This document shows, in pieces, positions 8,850 to 17,097 of a stretch of 64,000 nucleotides of DNA (position 1 is its first letter; each line of letters opens with the position of its first letter). Location: contig NQOV01000018.1 in NCBI GenBank assembly GCA_002632265.1, forward strand, positions 1 to 64,000, written 5' to 3'. The notes under the pieces are model-generated. The model saw only the letters and a program-made list of their open reading frames with translations. It made no database searches and had not been told where the DNA came from. Origin of the DNA: Rhodospirillaceae bacterium MC!. Its GTDB lineage: Bacteria; Pseudomonadota; Alphaproteobacteria; MC1. A program made the position numbers and the translations under genes.

Positions 8850-10340
8850 TTATTTAAAAAAGCCATTTTTAGCAGGCATACCGTAATTAGTTGAAATTCT
8901 TTCATATTCTTTCTTCATTTCCGGTCTTGATTTTAATTTCTCAATGTAATTAATAACAAGATTGCTATAGCTGGCCTGATGTAAAGGTCCACCCTCTTTA
9001 ATGATTCCCCACATAGGATCGCCACGTTCTGCTTTAAACATTTGATCACCCATCCAGTTATCGATTTTAAGCATTCCTAAGCCTACCAGATCTTGTCTTT
9101 CATTTGCTAAGTCATGTTGCTCATGTGGATCTTTATCCAAATCGAATAACATATATTGTGGATAGTTATTTGTACCACAATGATAAGTTCTCACAAGAAT
9201 ATAATCATCCCAACGTACAGATCTTTGGCAAATGTGCGTTCCGCTATCCATAACAAGATAATCACGTCCTTTTTTATTTTTATTTAAAGAAGATTTAAAG
9301 CTCTCTCCGTCCCAACTCTTAGGCTGTTCACGTCCTACAATATCCACTAGAGTCGCAGCTAAATCAAGTTGATAATGTAAACCATCACGCACTTCATTTC
9401 CTTTAGAAGCTAATCCGTTAGCTTTGATGATTAATGGAACTTTAGCAACCATTTGATCCGCTCCAGCATGTTCGCCCCAAGAATTTAATTCCCCAAAGCT
9501 TTCGCCATGATCAGATGTGATAATAATGATTGTATCATCATAAACACCTAATTTTTTAAGCTTATCAGTGATTTTTCCGATGAAGTAATCACTATAGCGT
9601 ATACCTGCGTCGTAACCGTTAATGATCTCTTTAGCGTCGTCTAAATTCTTAACTGATCCCTTACCCATTGACCAGAAATCCTGTAATTCATTGGAAAATC
9701 CGTTAGCGTTTTCGGCAGTATTCCACCCTGCTTTTCCTTGCATTCCCTCGATAACTTCTTCGGTAAGCCATTCTTTTACAGGCATATCTTTAAATTCATC
9801 GGCGAATTCTGGCGGATGATCGTAAGGAGTATGCGGATCCCAAAGATGAACATGTAAGAACCAATCATCATTTGCCCCATTGTTATCTAGCCAATCTTGA
9901 GCCATGCCATTTACTAGATCCCCTTGATCGCCATCACTTTCGGCGATAGGATCATGAACTTCATCGAATCCATATAGGAAATGATAAGCCGTATGACGAC
10001 TGGCAAAACTACTGATAGTTGTTGTTTTTAAGCCTGCTCTGTGGATCTGTAAAGCTAAAGCGTCTTGATAATGATTGCTTTTGAATCCACGTCCTGGCCC
10101 TTGTGGTTGAAGATCAGCATAAAGACCACCATGATTAATTACGCCAGTATTTATACCAAATTTACCTGTCCAAAATGCGGTTCTATTTGGCAAACATGGA
10201 GGGTTACTAGTGTAGTAATTGGTAAAACGTACCCCTTCTTCTGCAATTTTATCTATATTTGGCGATGTTGGTCTATGATAGCCGTAACAACCTAAATGAT
10301 CTGGTCTTAAAGTGTCTATATCTACTAATAAAATTCTCAT
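8850..10340 (-). CDS. sulfatase (alkaline phosphatase superfamily, Cys-type)
   Basis: Hydrolyses sulfate esters, here probably of sulfated oligosaccharides. The 496-residue protein carries the sulfatase signature C-x-P-x-R at Cys49 (CLPNRTAFWTG); this Cys must be oxidised to formylglycine by a maturation enzyme. Metal and sulfate ligands are visible: IDTLRPDHLGCYG (Asp9 region), WDPHTPY (His170), TSDHGESFGE (Asp277, His278) and the Lys of VPLIIK (~306). There is no signal peptide, so it acts in the cytoplasm, unlike most polysaccharide-locus sulfatases. RBS AAAGGAAAATACA precedes the ATG. It starts a unit that continues into the two glycosidases and has the same promoter-operator module as the MFS permeases. 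No FGE or anSME gene is in the window. Confidence 0.9.
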   Translation of the reverse strand: MRILLVDIDTLRPDHLGCYGYHRPTSPNIDKIAEEGVRFTNYYTSNPPCLPNRTAFWTGKFGINTGVINHGGLYADLQPQGPGRGFKSNHYQDALALQIHRAGLKTTTISSFASRHTAYHFLYGFDEVHDPIAESDGDQGDLVNGMAQDWLDNNGANDDWFLHVHLWDPHTPYDHPPEFADEFKDMPVKEWLTEEVIEGMQGKAGWNTAENANGFSNELQDFWSMGKGSVKNLDDAKEIINGYDAGIRYSDYFIGKITDKLKKLGVYDDTIIIITSDHGESFGELNSWGEHAGADQMVAKVPLIIKANGLASKGNEVRDGLHYQLDLAATLVDIVGREQPKSWDGESFKSSLNKNKKGRDYLVMDSGTHICQRSVRWDDYILVRTYHCGTNNYPQYMLFDLDKDPHEQHDLANERQDLVGLGMLKIDNWMGDQMFKAERGDPMWGIIKEGGPLHQASYSNLVINYIEKLKSRPEMKKEYERISTNYGMPAKNGFFK

Positions 10341-10377
10341 TGTATTTTCCTTTAATTTATTTAGTGAAGTATTTTAA

Positions 10378-10432
10378 ATATGTATGTATGTATACATAAT
10401 TTCATTATACCTTTATTTTGTAATATAGTCAA
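10378..10432 (-). promoter_or_regulatory. promoter and operator of the sulfatase gene
   Basis: Minus strand TTGACT (10427-10432), 17-bp spacer containing AAAATAAA, TATAAT (10404-10409), then after 6 bp an operator-like site ending GTATGTATACAT (10378-10397). The geometry is the same as for the five MFS genes, so coregulation is likely. The left half-site is degenerate (ATATGTAT). Confidence 0.75.
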
Positions 10433-10466
10433 GGAAAATATTCATATTTTTTTCCTTGACTATATT
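10422..10466. terminator. inverted repeat after the first MFS gene, containing the sulfatase -35
   Basis: Perfect 17-bp arms, 10422-10438 (AATATAGTCAAGGAAAA) and 10450-10466, loop 11 nt. It is 30 bp downstream of the first MFS stop codon and probably ends that transcript, although the following T-run is weak. The left arm contains the -35 hexamer of the sulfatase promoter, so terminator and promoter overlap. Confidence 0.55.
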
Positions 10467-10496
10467 TATATCTTATTCACATGAATAAAATCGTAC

Positions 10497-11849
10497 TTAT
10501 GCTTTATTTTCCAAGTGAGCAGTAACTCGTTTTTTGTCGTGTCCATTGGAATAAACCATTAATAGAGCTAAGATTATTGTACAGACAAATATAAATGCTG
10601 AAAGCTCAAAATAAGCATTTTGCCAACCTTGGCTTTTAAACATTCCACCAACTACCGCATTCCCAGCACTACCGCCGAGATTCGCAATGAAGTTGAAACC
10701 AACTAAAAAGGCTGTTCCTGCGATTTTCTTATCAAATGATGTAGTTACGTATGAAAGTATTACAAGATTTGCAAAGGGATTAACAATCGCTAAAGCATTA
10801 CCAGCTACAGTCATGGCAATAACTCCAGGAATATAATTACCGCCTACGCTCGCATCTCTAAATAATCCTGCTATGCCAAAGATACCTAAAGCCACACCAT
10901 AACACAACGCAAGTACTATTATACTTCTCGTAGGATTTAATTTTTTAATGAATCCAGAGGCACGAGTTAATAATAAGAAAATAAGAATGTTACATGGCAA
11001 ACCAATAAAGGCATTAACTCTCATTCCTAAAGCTTGTTTATCTGCAGGCCAGAACGTTAAACCATAACGTCCCACTTGTGGATATTGGGCAAAAATTACC
11101 ACCATAATGGTAATAGCTAAAAACGCCAGCACGTAAAAACGTGGATTAACAATCAATTTTTTAAGATCAACTAATTTAACTTTTTGTTTTGATGTGGCTT
11201 TTGTGTTTAGATTGTCAAAGGGTCTCACTTTTAAGCTAAGCAATGATAGAACCATCCCTAAAGCCGCTAAACTAGCTAAATAGAATCCCCATGTTGGATT
11301 AATTGTATATAAAATACTAAGAGAGAAACCCATTACCAACCAAGCTAAGAAGTTCGCTGCTCCCACTTTATCCAATGGTGCTCCATGGGCTTCAACGTAT
11401 CTGGCACAATAACTCCAAACCGCTGCTCCACCTGCGATAATTACATATCCGAAGTATACACCACCCAATAAACCTGCGGTATAAAATAGGGTTGGGTTGT
11501 GAGTCATTAATAATGGTTTATATACGAACTGGAAAAATGGCCCTGCACCAAGACCCGCAATGGCAATTGTTATTATAAAATGGATACGCAGTTGGGTTTT
11601 ATCCAACAACCACCCAAATACAGGCTTATAGAAAATAGCTACTACGGTTTTTAATCCTAAGAGTTCCCCAATTTGTAACGAATCCAAACCGACATTTTTA
11701 TTTAACCATATGGCAAATACGCCCGAAGCTAAAACCGCAAATATAGAGGCATGGAAAAAAGCAACTAAACAAATTTTTATTGTAGCAACTCTTTTTGAAT
11801 CGATGATCCCTTGGTCTTGTAGCTCTTTTATGCTATCGTAATCACTCAT
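10497..11849 (-). CDS. LacY-like MFS oligosaccharide permease, array copy 1
   Basis: Twelve-helix MFS transporter, 450 residues, cytoplasmic membrane. By eye it follows LacY of the oligosaccharide:H+ symporter family collinearly: IGELLG.. then YKPVFGWLLDKTQLR for the loop 2-3 motif, GAGPFFQFVYKPLL for LacY's APFFIFIFGPLL, GGVYFGYVIIAGGAAVW for helix 4, and the final GWQNAYFEL for LacY's GFQGAYLVL. The LacY coupling residues Glu126, Arg144, His322 and Glu325 do not seem to be kept, so substrate and mechanism may differ. It begins MSDYDSI like the other four copies but is the most diverged. It has its own promoter, operator and a 20-codon leader ORF overlapping its start codon. Probable substrate: an oligosaccharide handled by the sulfatase and glycosidases downstream. 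Confidence 0.85.
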   Translation of the reverse strand: MSDYDSIKELQDQGIIDSKRVATIKICLVAFFHASIFAVLASGVFAIWLNKNVGLDSLQIGELLGLKTVVAIFYKPVFGWLLDKTQLRIHFIITIAIAGLGAGPFFQFVYKPLLMTHNPTLFYTAGLLGGVYFGYVIIAGGAAVWSYCARYVEAHGAPLDKVGAANFLAWLVMGFSLSILYTINPTWGFYLASLAALGMVLSLLSLKVRPFDNLNTKATSKQKVKLVDLKKLIVNPRFYVLAFLAITIMVVIFAQYPQVGRYGLTFWPADKQALGMRVNAFIGLPCNILIFLLLTRASGFIKKLNPTRSIIVLALCYGVALGIFGIAGLFRDASVGGNYIPGVIAMTVAGNALAIVNPFANLVILSYVTTSFDKKIAGTAFLVGFNFIANLGGSAGNAVVGGMFKSQGWQNAYFELSAFIFVCTIILALLMVYSNGHDKKRVTAHLENKA

Positions 11850-11908
11850 GATCTCGCTCCTTTATTTTTAAGGTTCTTGTTATATGTATTTTTTGTTAAA
11901 GTTTTCAT
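11846..11908 (-). CDS. leader ORF coupled to MFS copy 1 (20 codons)
   Basis: ATG at 11908 has AAAGGAAAAGTAAA upstream, a good ribosome-binding site. The 20-residue reading frame (MKTLTKNTYN..., ending LKNKGARS) stops at a TGA that overlaps the permease ATG in ATGA. The last codons (AAAAATAAAGGAG) double as the permease ribosome-binding site. Equivalent leaders precede copies 2, 4 and 5. It lies entirely between operator and permease, so it is the first frame translated. Function inferred as translational coupling; the peptide itself may have no role. Confidence 0.6.
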   Translation of the reverse strand: MKTLTKNTYNKNLKNKGARS

Positions 11909-11937
11909 TTTACTTTTCCTTTCAGTTTTTTACTAAA

Positions 11938-11994
11938 AATGTATACTTGAGTATACATTAATCTAAGTATACATTTATTTTCTGATAAAGTCAA
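11938..11994 (-). promoter_or_regulatory. promoter and perfect palindromic operator of MFS copy 1
   Basis: Minus strand TTGACT (11989-11994), 17-bp spacer, TATACT (11966-11971), then 7 bp to the perfect palindrome ATGTATACTTGAGTATACAT (plus strand, 11939-11958; extended by one more base pair each side). The operator would cover the transcription start. This is the best-conserved site of the set. Confidence 0.8.
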
Positions 11995-11996
11995 GA

Positions 11997-12044
11997 AAAA
12001 AATAGCCAAGAAAAAATATGTCATACTTTTTTTGGCTATTTTTT
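11997..12044 (-). terminator. terminator of MFS copy 2
   Basis: Stem AAAAAATAGCCAA (11997-12009) / TTGGCTATTTTTT (12032-12044). On the minus strand the T-run that ends the hairpin leads straight into the -35 hexamer of copy 1 (11989-11994), so one transcript ends where the next begins. Confidence 0.8.
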
Positions 12045-12138
12045 ATATAAGTTATTAATATTAAATAACTTTTTACTTAACTAATATTTTACATTACAAT
12101 AAAGAGAATCTAAATCATAGTTAAGCTTATTATTATTC

Positions 12139-13497
12139 TTATGTTTGCTCTTTTGATCTAAAATGAGTAGAAACTCGGTCTTTATCCTTATTATTTGCAA
12201 ACTTGATTAAGAAAGCTAGAATTATGGTAGCAATGAAAATGAATATGGAAATTTCAATATATGAATGTCCCCAACCTTGATTCTTAAACATTCCGCCGAC
12301 TATACCATTACCAGCACTACCGCCTAGATTACATATGAAGTGGAAACCAACTAGTAAAGCCGTACCTGCCATTCTTTTATTAAATGAGGTAGTTACATAT
12401 GATAAGACAACAATATTAGTAAAAGGATTTACCACATCTAACATCTGACGGGCGATAATACTTGCCACAAGGCTCGGCACATAGCTACCGCCTGCGGTAT
12501 AATCCTTGAAAAATGACGCCAAAGCAAAACACAATAAAGATAAACCATAACAAAATGAAACCAAGACTAAAGTTCTACTAGGATTAAACTTTTTAATAAA
12601 TACCGAACATTTAAATAATAGCAATAAGTGAATGACAGCTATTGGCAAACCCATATAAGCCATGAATTTTAAACCATAATTCTGCATATCGTTGGGCCAG
12701 AAAGATAAAGAATAGCGTCCGATTTGTCCATACTGTGCATAAACTATGGTCATGGTACTAATCGCAAAGAAAGCTAAAACGTAAAAGCGTGGATTTATGA
12801 TCAGCTTTTTCAAATCAGTAAACTTAATTCTGTCTTTTGATGTAACTCTAGTATTTAGATTATCAAAGGGTTTTACTTTCAAGCTAAGCAATGTTAAAAC
12901 CATTCCTAAGGCTGCCAAACTAGCCAGATAGAATCCCCATGTTGGATTGATTGTATACAACATTGTAAGAATAAAGCCCATAACTATCCAACCCATAGAA
13001 CTTGATACGCCGAGTTTATCCACTGTACCACCATGAGCCTCAAGATAACGCCCAGTATAACCCCAAACCGCTGCACCACCAGCGATGATCACATAACCAA
13101 AATATATCCCGCCTAATACACCAGCAGCATAAAAAAGAGAAGGATTATGAGTTAACAAAAGCGGTTTATATACGAATTGAAAAAACGGACCAGCACCAAG
13201 ACCAGCAAGAGCCAAAGTAATTACAAAATGGATACGCAGTTGAGTTTTATCCAACAGCCAGCCAAATAATGGCTTATAGAAAATCGCCACAAGAGTTTTC
13301 ATTCCTAGAAGTTCCCCAATTTGCAGGGAATTCAAGTGCATTTGTTTATCTAACCATATGGCGAATATTTGTGAGGCCAGAACTGCAAAAACACAACTAT
13401 GAAAGAACATAATTAAACATCCTTTTATAATCGCCACATTTCTCGAATCTATGATTCCTTGAGACTGTAGCTCTTCAATGCTATCATAATCACTCAT
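12139..13497 (-). CDS. LacY-like MFS oligosaccharide permease, array copy 2
   Basis: A 452-residue, twelve-helix member of the five-gene array, beginning MSDYDSIEELQSQGIID. It shares with copies 3-5 the near-invariant block SLQIGELLGMKTLV-x-x-FYKPLFGWLLDKTQLRI (residues ~55-90) and the C-terminal block NKRMAGTALLVGFHF. Divergence is concentrated in the helices after the central loop (residues ~265-340), which in MFS proteins line the substrate path, suggesting related but not identical substrates (inference). The permease RBS AAAGGAG lies inside the end of a 26-codon leader ORF. Promoter and operator at 13603-13657, terminator at 11997-12044, so it is an independent transcription unit. Confidence 0.85.
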   Translation of the reverse strand: MSDYDSIEELQSQGIIDSRNVAIIKGCLIMFFHSCVFAVLASQIFAIWLDKQMHLNSLQIGELLGMKTLVAIFYKPLFGWLLDKTQLRIHFVITLALAGLGAGPFFQFVYKPLLLTHNPSLFYAAGVLGGIYFGYVIIAGGAAVWGYTGRYLEAHGGTVDKLGVSSSMGWIVMGFILTMLYTINPTWGFYLASLAALGMVLTLLSLKVKPFDNLNTRVTSKDRIKFTDLKKLIINPRFYVLAFFAISTMTIVYAQYGQIGRYSLSFWPNDMQNYGLKFMAYMGLPIAVIHLLLLFKCSVFIKKFNPSRTLVLVSFCYGLSLLCFALASFFKDYTAGGSYVPSLVASIIARQMLDVVNPFTNIVVLSYVTTSFNKRMAGTALLVGFHFICNLGGSAGNGIVGGMFKNQGWGHSYIEISIFIFIATIILAFLIKFANNKDKDRVSTHFRSKEQT

Positions 13498-13574
13498 GAT
13501 ACTACTCCTTTATTTTTAAGTTTATTTAATTTACTTTCCTTTAAAGTATGTATATTTAACGATGAATTTTCCAT
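13494..13574 (-). CDS. leader ORF coupled to MFS copy 2 (26 codons)
   Basis: Start ATG at 13574 preceded by ATAAAGGAAAAAGA. The frame reads MENSSLNIHTLKES... and ends LKNKGVVS, with TGA overlapping the permease ATG. The piece SSLNI matches SFLNI/SFLHI in leaders 4 and 5, so it looks like an internally shortened version of the same 38-39 residue leader. Confidence 0.6.
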   Translation of the reverse strand: MENSSLNIHTLKESKLNKLKNKGVVS

Positions 13575-13602
13575 TCTTTTTCCTTTATGTTTTAATTTAA
13601 AA

Positions 13603-13657
13603 ATGTATATCTGTGTATACATAAGCTTATTATATATTTATTTTAATGTAATGTCAA
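13603..13657 (-). promoter_or_regulatory. consensus promoter and operator of MFS copy 2
   Basis: Minus strand TTGACA (13652-13657), 17-bp spacer, TATAAT (13629-13634): both hexamers are perfect sigma-70 consensus. Six bp after the -10 lies the operator ATGTATATCTGTGTATACAT (plus strand, 13603-13622), one mismatch from a perfect 8-bp inverted repeat with a 4-bp centre. Such a strong promoter needs a repressor to be controllable. Confidence 0.8.
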
Positions 13658-13704
13658 GAAAAAAATAGCCAAGAATAAAATGTCTTACATTTTTCTTGAC
13701 TATT
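13653..13704 (-). terminator. terminator of MFS copy 3 with alternative stems
   Basis: Two overlapping pairings are possible: GTCAAGAAAAA (13653-13663) with TTTTTCTTGAC (13690-13700), perfect 11 bp, or AATAGCCAAGAA (13664-13675) with TTCTTGACTATT (13693-13704), one mismatch. The first pairing uses part of the -35 of copy 2. Confidence 0.65.
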
Positions 13705-13768
13705 TCGTCTTAATTACTAAGATTAGTAACTTATTATTTCAATGAAAAAAGAGCTATACTCTTGTATT

Positions 13769-15130
13769 TCATGATGTTTTTGATTTAAAATGAGAGCTAA
13801 CTCGCTCTTTATCTTTAGAGTTGGCAAATCTAATTAAGAAAGCTAAAAGTATGGTCGCAACAAAGATATACGCAGCAATCTCAACGTATGAACGCCCCCA
13901 ACCTTGATTCTTAAACATTCCACCAATGACACCATTCCCAACACTACCGCCGAGATTAGAGACAAAGTGAAAACCAACCAGTAAGGCAGTACCTGCAATT
14001 CTTTTATTAAATGATGTAGTTACATATGATAACACAACAATATTAGTAAACGGATTAACAACTTCTAAAAGTCTCTTAGCTACTATACTCATCACAAGAC
14101 CAGGCATATAACTTCCGCCTGTGCTTGCACTGTAATCCTTTAACAGAGCGGCTAAACCAAAGACTAATAGAGCTATAGCATAACCAAATGAAACGATTAA
14201 TAAGGTTCTACTAGGATTAAATTTTTTAATAAATATCGAACAAGTTGCCAATAATATTAATTGAAGTACGCTGAATGGTATACCGATATAAGCATCAAAT
14301 TTCAAACCATATATTTGCTGATCCTCTGGCCAGAAAGATAAAGTATAGCGTCCTACTTGTCCGTATTGGGCGTAAACTACAACCATAGTTGTAACTGCAA
14401 AGAATACCAATACGTAAAAACGTGGATTAATAATTAATTGTTTTAAATCAGCAAGCTTAATTTTTTGTTTTGATGTTGATATTGTGTTTAAATTATCAAA
14501 TGGTTTCACTTTTAAGCTAAGCAATGTAAGAACCATACAAAAAGCGGTAAAACTAGCTAAATAGAATCCCCATGTTGGATTAATTGCATACAACATTGTA
14601 AGCACAAACCCCATGAATATCCAAGCTGCCGAACTTGAAGCACCGATTTTATCAACCGTACCACCATGAGCCGAAACGTAACGCCCTGTATAACTCCAAA
14701 CCGCTGCACTACCTGCAATGATCACATAACCGAAGTATACACCACCTAGGAAACCCGCAAGATAGAAAAGAGTAGGATTATAAGTTAATAACAATGGTTT
14801 ATAGATAAATTGAAAAAATGGACCAGCTCCAATACCTGCAAGGCCTAGAGTTACTATAAAGCGGATACGCAGTTGAGTTTTATCCAACAACCAACCAAAT
14901 AATGGCTTATAGAAAATCGCCACAAGAGTTTTCATTCCCAAAAGTTCCCCAATTTGTAGAGAATCTAGATGTATTTGCTTATCTAACCATATGGCAAATA
15001 TTTGTGAGGCAAGCACCGCAAAGATACAACTATGAAAAAACATAATTAAACACCCTTTTATCGTTGCTACTCTTTTTGAATCTAATATCCCTTTTTCTTG
15101 TAGGGATTCTATACTATCATAATCACTCAT
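13769..15130 (-). CDS. LacY-like MFS oligosaccharide permease, array copy 3
   Basis: Array member of 453 residues, twelve helices, beginning MSDYDSIESLQEKGILD. It is closest to copies 4 and 5 at both termini (NQGWGRSYVE, RVSSHFKSK). It contains a small insertion after helix 9 (KDYSASTGGSYMPG against KDYTAGGSYMPS). Its RBS AAAGGAG is conserved, but unlike the other copies its leader ORF is broken by an early stop, so translation should depend on the permease RBS alone. Own promoter and operator at 15282-15336; terminator region at 13653-13704. Substrate unknown; oligosaccharide uptake inferred. Confidence 0.85.
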   Translation of the reverse strand: MSDYDSIESLQEKGILDSKRVATIKGCLIMFFHSCIFAVLASQIFAIWLDKQIHLDSLQIGELLGMKTLVAIFYKPLFGWLLDKTQLRIRFIVTLGLAGIGAGPFFQFIYKPLLLTYNPTLFYLAGFLGGVYFGYVIIAGSAAVWSYTGRYVSAHGGTVDKIGASSSAAWIFMGFVLTMLYAINPTWGFYLASFTAFCMVLTLLSLKVKPFDNLNTISTSKQKIKLADLKQLIINPRFYVLVFFAVTTMVVVYAQYGQVGRYTLSFWPEDQQIYGLKFDAYIGIPFSVLQLILLATCSIFIKKFNPSRTLLIVSFGYAIALLVFGLAALLKDYSASTGGSYMPGLVMSIVAKRLLEVVNPFTNIVVLSYVTTSFNKRIAGTALLVGFHFVSNLGGSVGNGVIGGMFKNQGWGRSYVEIAAYIFVATILLAFLIRFANSKDKERVSSHFKSKTS

Positions 15131-15269
15131 GATTTTACTCCTTTATTTATAAGTGTTTTTATATTTTGGTTTTTTGTGGTAGTATTTCCACAAAATTTAA
15201 TTCAGTTGAATTGAATTTAATTTAAATAATATATATTTAATATACTATTTGTATTTATTTTCTCTTCAT
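15127..15269 (-). pseudogene. decayed leader ORF of MFS copy 3
   Basis: At the position of the leader start there is ATG (15269) without a clear ribosome-binding site, followed after three codons by TAA. The frame that ends with TGA overlapping the permease ATG is still open for ~24 codons (ending KTLINKGVKS) but has no ATG of its own. This looks like the leader of the other copies after loss of frame. Confidence 0.5.
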
Positions 15270-15281
15270 TTCTGATTTAAA

Positions 15282-15336
15282 ATATACAGTCATGTATACA
15301 TAAGATCATTGTATATTTATTTTAGTGTAATGTCAA
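15282..15336 (-). promoter_or_regulatory. promoter and operator of MFS copy 3
   Basis: Minus strand TTGACA (15331-15336), 17-bp spacer with AAAATAAATA, TACAAT (15308-15313), then 6 bp to ATATACAGTCATGTATACAT (plus strand, 15282-15301). The promoter-proximal half-site GTATACAT is intact; the distal half is degenerate. Confidence 0.75.
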
Positions 15337-15342
15337 GAAAAA

Positions 15343-15384
15343 AAATAGCCAAGAAAAAATATTCTACATTTTTCTTGGCTATTT
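15343..15384 (-). terminator. terminator of MFS copy 4
   Basis: Perfect 16-bp stem, 15343-15358 (AAATAGCCAAGAAAAA) with 15369-15384, followed on the minus strand by a T-run that leads into the -35 of copy 3. Confidence 0.85.
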
Positions 15385-15449
15385 AGCCTAAATTACTAAG
15401 ATTAGTAAGTTATTATCTCAATGGAAAAAAAGACCTATACTCTTGTATT

Positions 15450-16805
15450 TCATGATGTTTTTGATTTAAAATGAGAAGTAACTCGCTCTTTATCTCTAGA
15501 GTTAGCAAATCTAATTAAGAATCCTAAAAGTATGGTAGCAATAAAGATATAGATACCAAGTTCAACGTATGAACGTCCCCAACCTTGATTCTTAAACATT
15601 CCACCAACTACGCCATTCCCAAGGCTAGCACCCAGATTAGAAACGAAATGTAAACCCACTAGTAACGCTGTACCACCCATTCTTTTATTAAATGACGCTA
15701 ACACATAAGATACCGCAACAACATTAGTAAAAGGATGGACAAATAATAACATTTGCTTAGCAATTACGCTTGCTATAAGGCTCGGCATATAGCTACCGCC
15801 TGCGGTGTAATCCTTTAACAGTGCAGCAAGACCAAAGCATAATAAGGATAAACCATAACCACTCCCAATCACTAATAATGTTCTACTAGGATTAAATCTT
15901 TTAATGAATCCTGAACAGGTTGCTAATAGTATGATTTGAACAATACTAAATGGAGCTCCAAAATATACATCGAATTTTAATCCGTATGTTTGCATATTAT
16001 CGGGCCAAAAAGATAAAGAATATCTTCCAATCTGTCCATACTGTGCATAGACTACAACCATGGTACTAAGGGAAAAGAAAGCTAAAACGTAAAAACGTGG
16101 ATTAGTAAATAATATCTTTAAATCAGTAAGTTGAATTTTTTGTTTAGAAGTAGCTTTGGTATTTAAGGTGTCAAAGGGTTTCACTTTTAAACTAAGCAAT
16201 GTAACCATAAGACCAAAAGCAGATAAACTAGCTAAATAGAATCCCCATATAGGATTGATTGTATACAATGCAGTAAGAATAAATCCCATAATTAACCAAG
16301 CTATAGAATTTGAAGCTCCAACTTTATCGACTGTTCCTGCATGAGCCTCGATATAACGTCCAGTATATCCCCAAATAACCCCACTACCAGCAATAATCAC
16401 ATATCCGAAGTAGATACCACCTAATAAGCCAGCGGCATAAAACAAGGTAGGATTATGTGTCATTAATAATGGTTTATATACGAATTGAAAGAATGGACCA
16501 GCTCCAAGCCCTGCAATTGCAATAGTTATTATAAATCTAATACGCAGTTGAGTTTTATCCAACAACCAGCCAAATAATGGCTTATAGAAAACAGATACCA
16601 GAGTTTTCATTCCCAAAAGCTCCCCAATTTGTAGGGAATTTAAGTGCATTTGTTTATCTAACCATATGGCGAATATTTGCGAGGCCAGAACTGCAAAGAT
16701 ACAGCTATGAAAAAACATAATTAAGCACCCTTTTAAGATCGCCACCCTTCTCGAATCTAGTAACCCTTGTGCTTGTAAGGGTTCTATGTTATCATAATCA
16801 CTCAT
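15450..16805 (-). CDS. LacY-like MFS oligosaccharide permease, array copy 4
   Basis: Array member of 451 residues, twelve helices, beginning MSDYDNIEPLQAQGLLD. It forms a close pair with copy 5: both have MLLFVHPF in helix 10 where copies 2 and 3 have LDVVNPF/LEVVNPF, and both have LGASLGNG in helix 11. Their leaders are also nearly identical at DNA level, so copies 4 and 5 come from the most recent duplication. The permease ATG overlaps the leader stop in TAATG. Independent unit with promoter and operator at 16951-17005 and terminator at 15343-15384. Confidence 0.85.
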   Translation of the reverse strand: MSDYDNIEPLQAQGLLDSRRVAILKGCLIMFFHSCIFAVLASQIFAIWLDKQMHLNSLQIGELLGMKTLVSVFYKPLFGWLLDKTQLRIRFIITIAIAGLGAGPFFQFVYKPLLMTHNPTLFYAAGLLGGIYFGYVIIAGSGVIWGYTGRYIEAHAGTVDKVGASNSIAWLIMGFILTALYTINPIWGFYLASLSAFGLMVTLLSLKVKPFDTLNTKATSKQKIQLTDLKILFTNPRFYVLAFFSLSTMVVVYAQYGQIGRYSLSFWPDNMQTYGLKFDVYFGAPFSIVQIILLATCSGFIKRFNPSRTLLVIGSGYGLSLLCFGLAALLKDYTAGGSYMPSLIASVIAKQMLLFVHPFTNVVAVSYVLASFNKRMGGTALLVGLHFVSNLGASLGNGVVGGMFKNQGWGRSYVELGIYIFIATILLGFLIRFANSRDKERVTSHFKSKTS

Positions 16806-16921
16806 TATTTTATTCCTTTATTTTTAAGTTTATTGTTATTTTTAACTGTTATTATATTACATCCAAAGCTATTTAAAAGTGTTGGCCTGCTATATTGTAT
16901 ATTTAAGAACGATTTTTTCAT
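16805..16921 (-). CDS. leader ORF coupled to MFS copy 4 (38 codons)
   Basis: ATG at 16921 with AAAGGATAATAAA upstream. Reading frame MKKSFLNIQYSRPTLLN..., ending KLKNKGIK, stop TAA overlapping the permease ATG by one base (TAATG). Residues SFL-x-I-x-YSRPTLLN-x-FG are shared with the leader of copy 5. Basic, 38 residues, no signal peptide or known domain. Confidence 0.65.
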   Translation of the reverse strand: MKKSFLNIQYSRPTLLNSFGCNIITVKNNNKLKNKGIK

Positions 16922-16950
16922 TTTATTATCCTTTATATTTATTGTTTAAA

Positions 16951-17005
16951 ATGTATATTTGTGTATACATAGATTTAGTATATATTTATTTTAAGACAAT
17001 GTCAA
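16951..17005 (-). promoter_or_regulatory. promoter and operator of MFS copy 4
   Basis: Minus strand TTGACA (17000-17005), 17-bp spacer with AAAATAAATA, TATACT (16977-16982), 6 bp, then operator ATGTATATTTGTGTATACAT (plus strand, 16951-16970). Confidence 0.8.
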
Positions 17006-17051
17006 GAAAAAAAATAGCCAAGAAAAAATCTAAAATATTTTCTTGACTATT
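17001..17051 (-). terminator. terminator of MFS copy 5
   Basis: GTCAAGAAAA (17001-17010) pairs with TTTTCTTGAC (17038-17047); alternatively AATAGCCAAGAAAA pairs with TTTTCTTGACTATT with one mismatch. As in the other gaps it abuts or overlaps the next -35. Confidence 0.65.
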
Positions 17052-17097
17052 TAATATGAATTACTAATATTAGTAACTTATTGTATTAATTTAAAAG

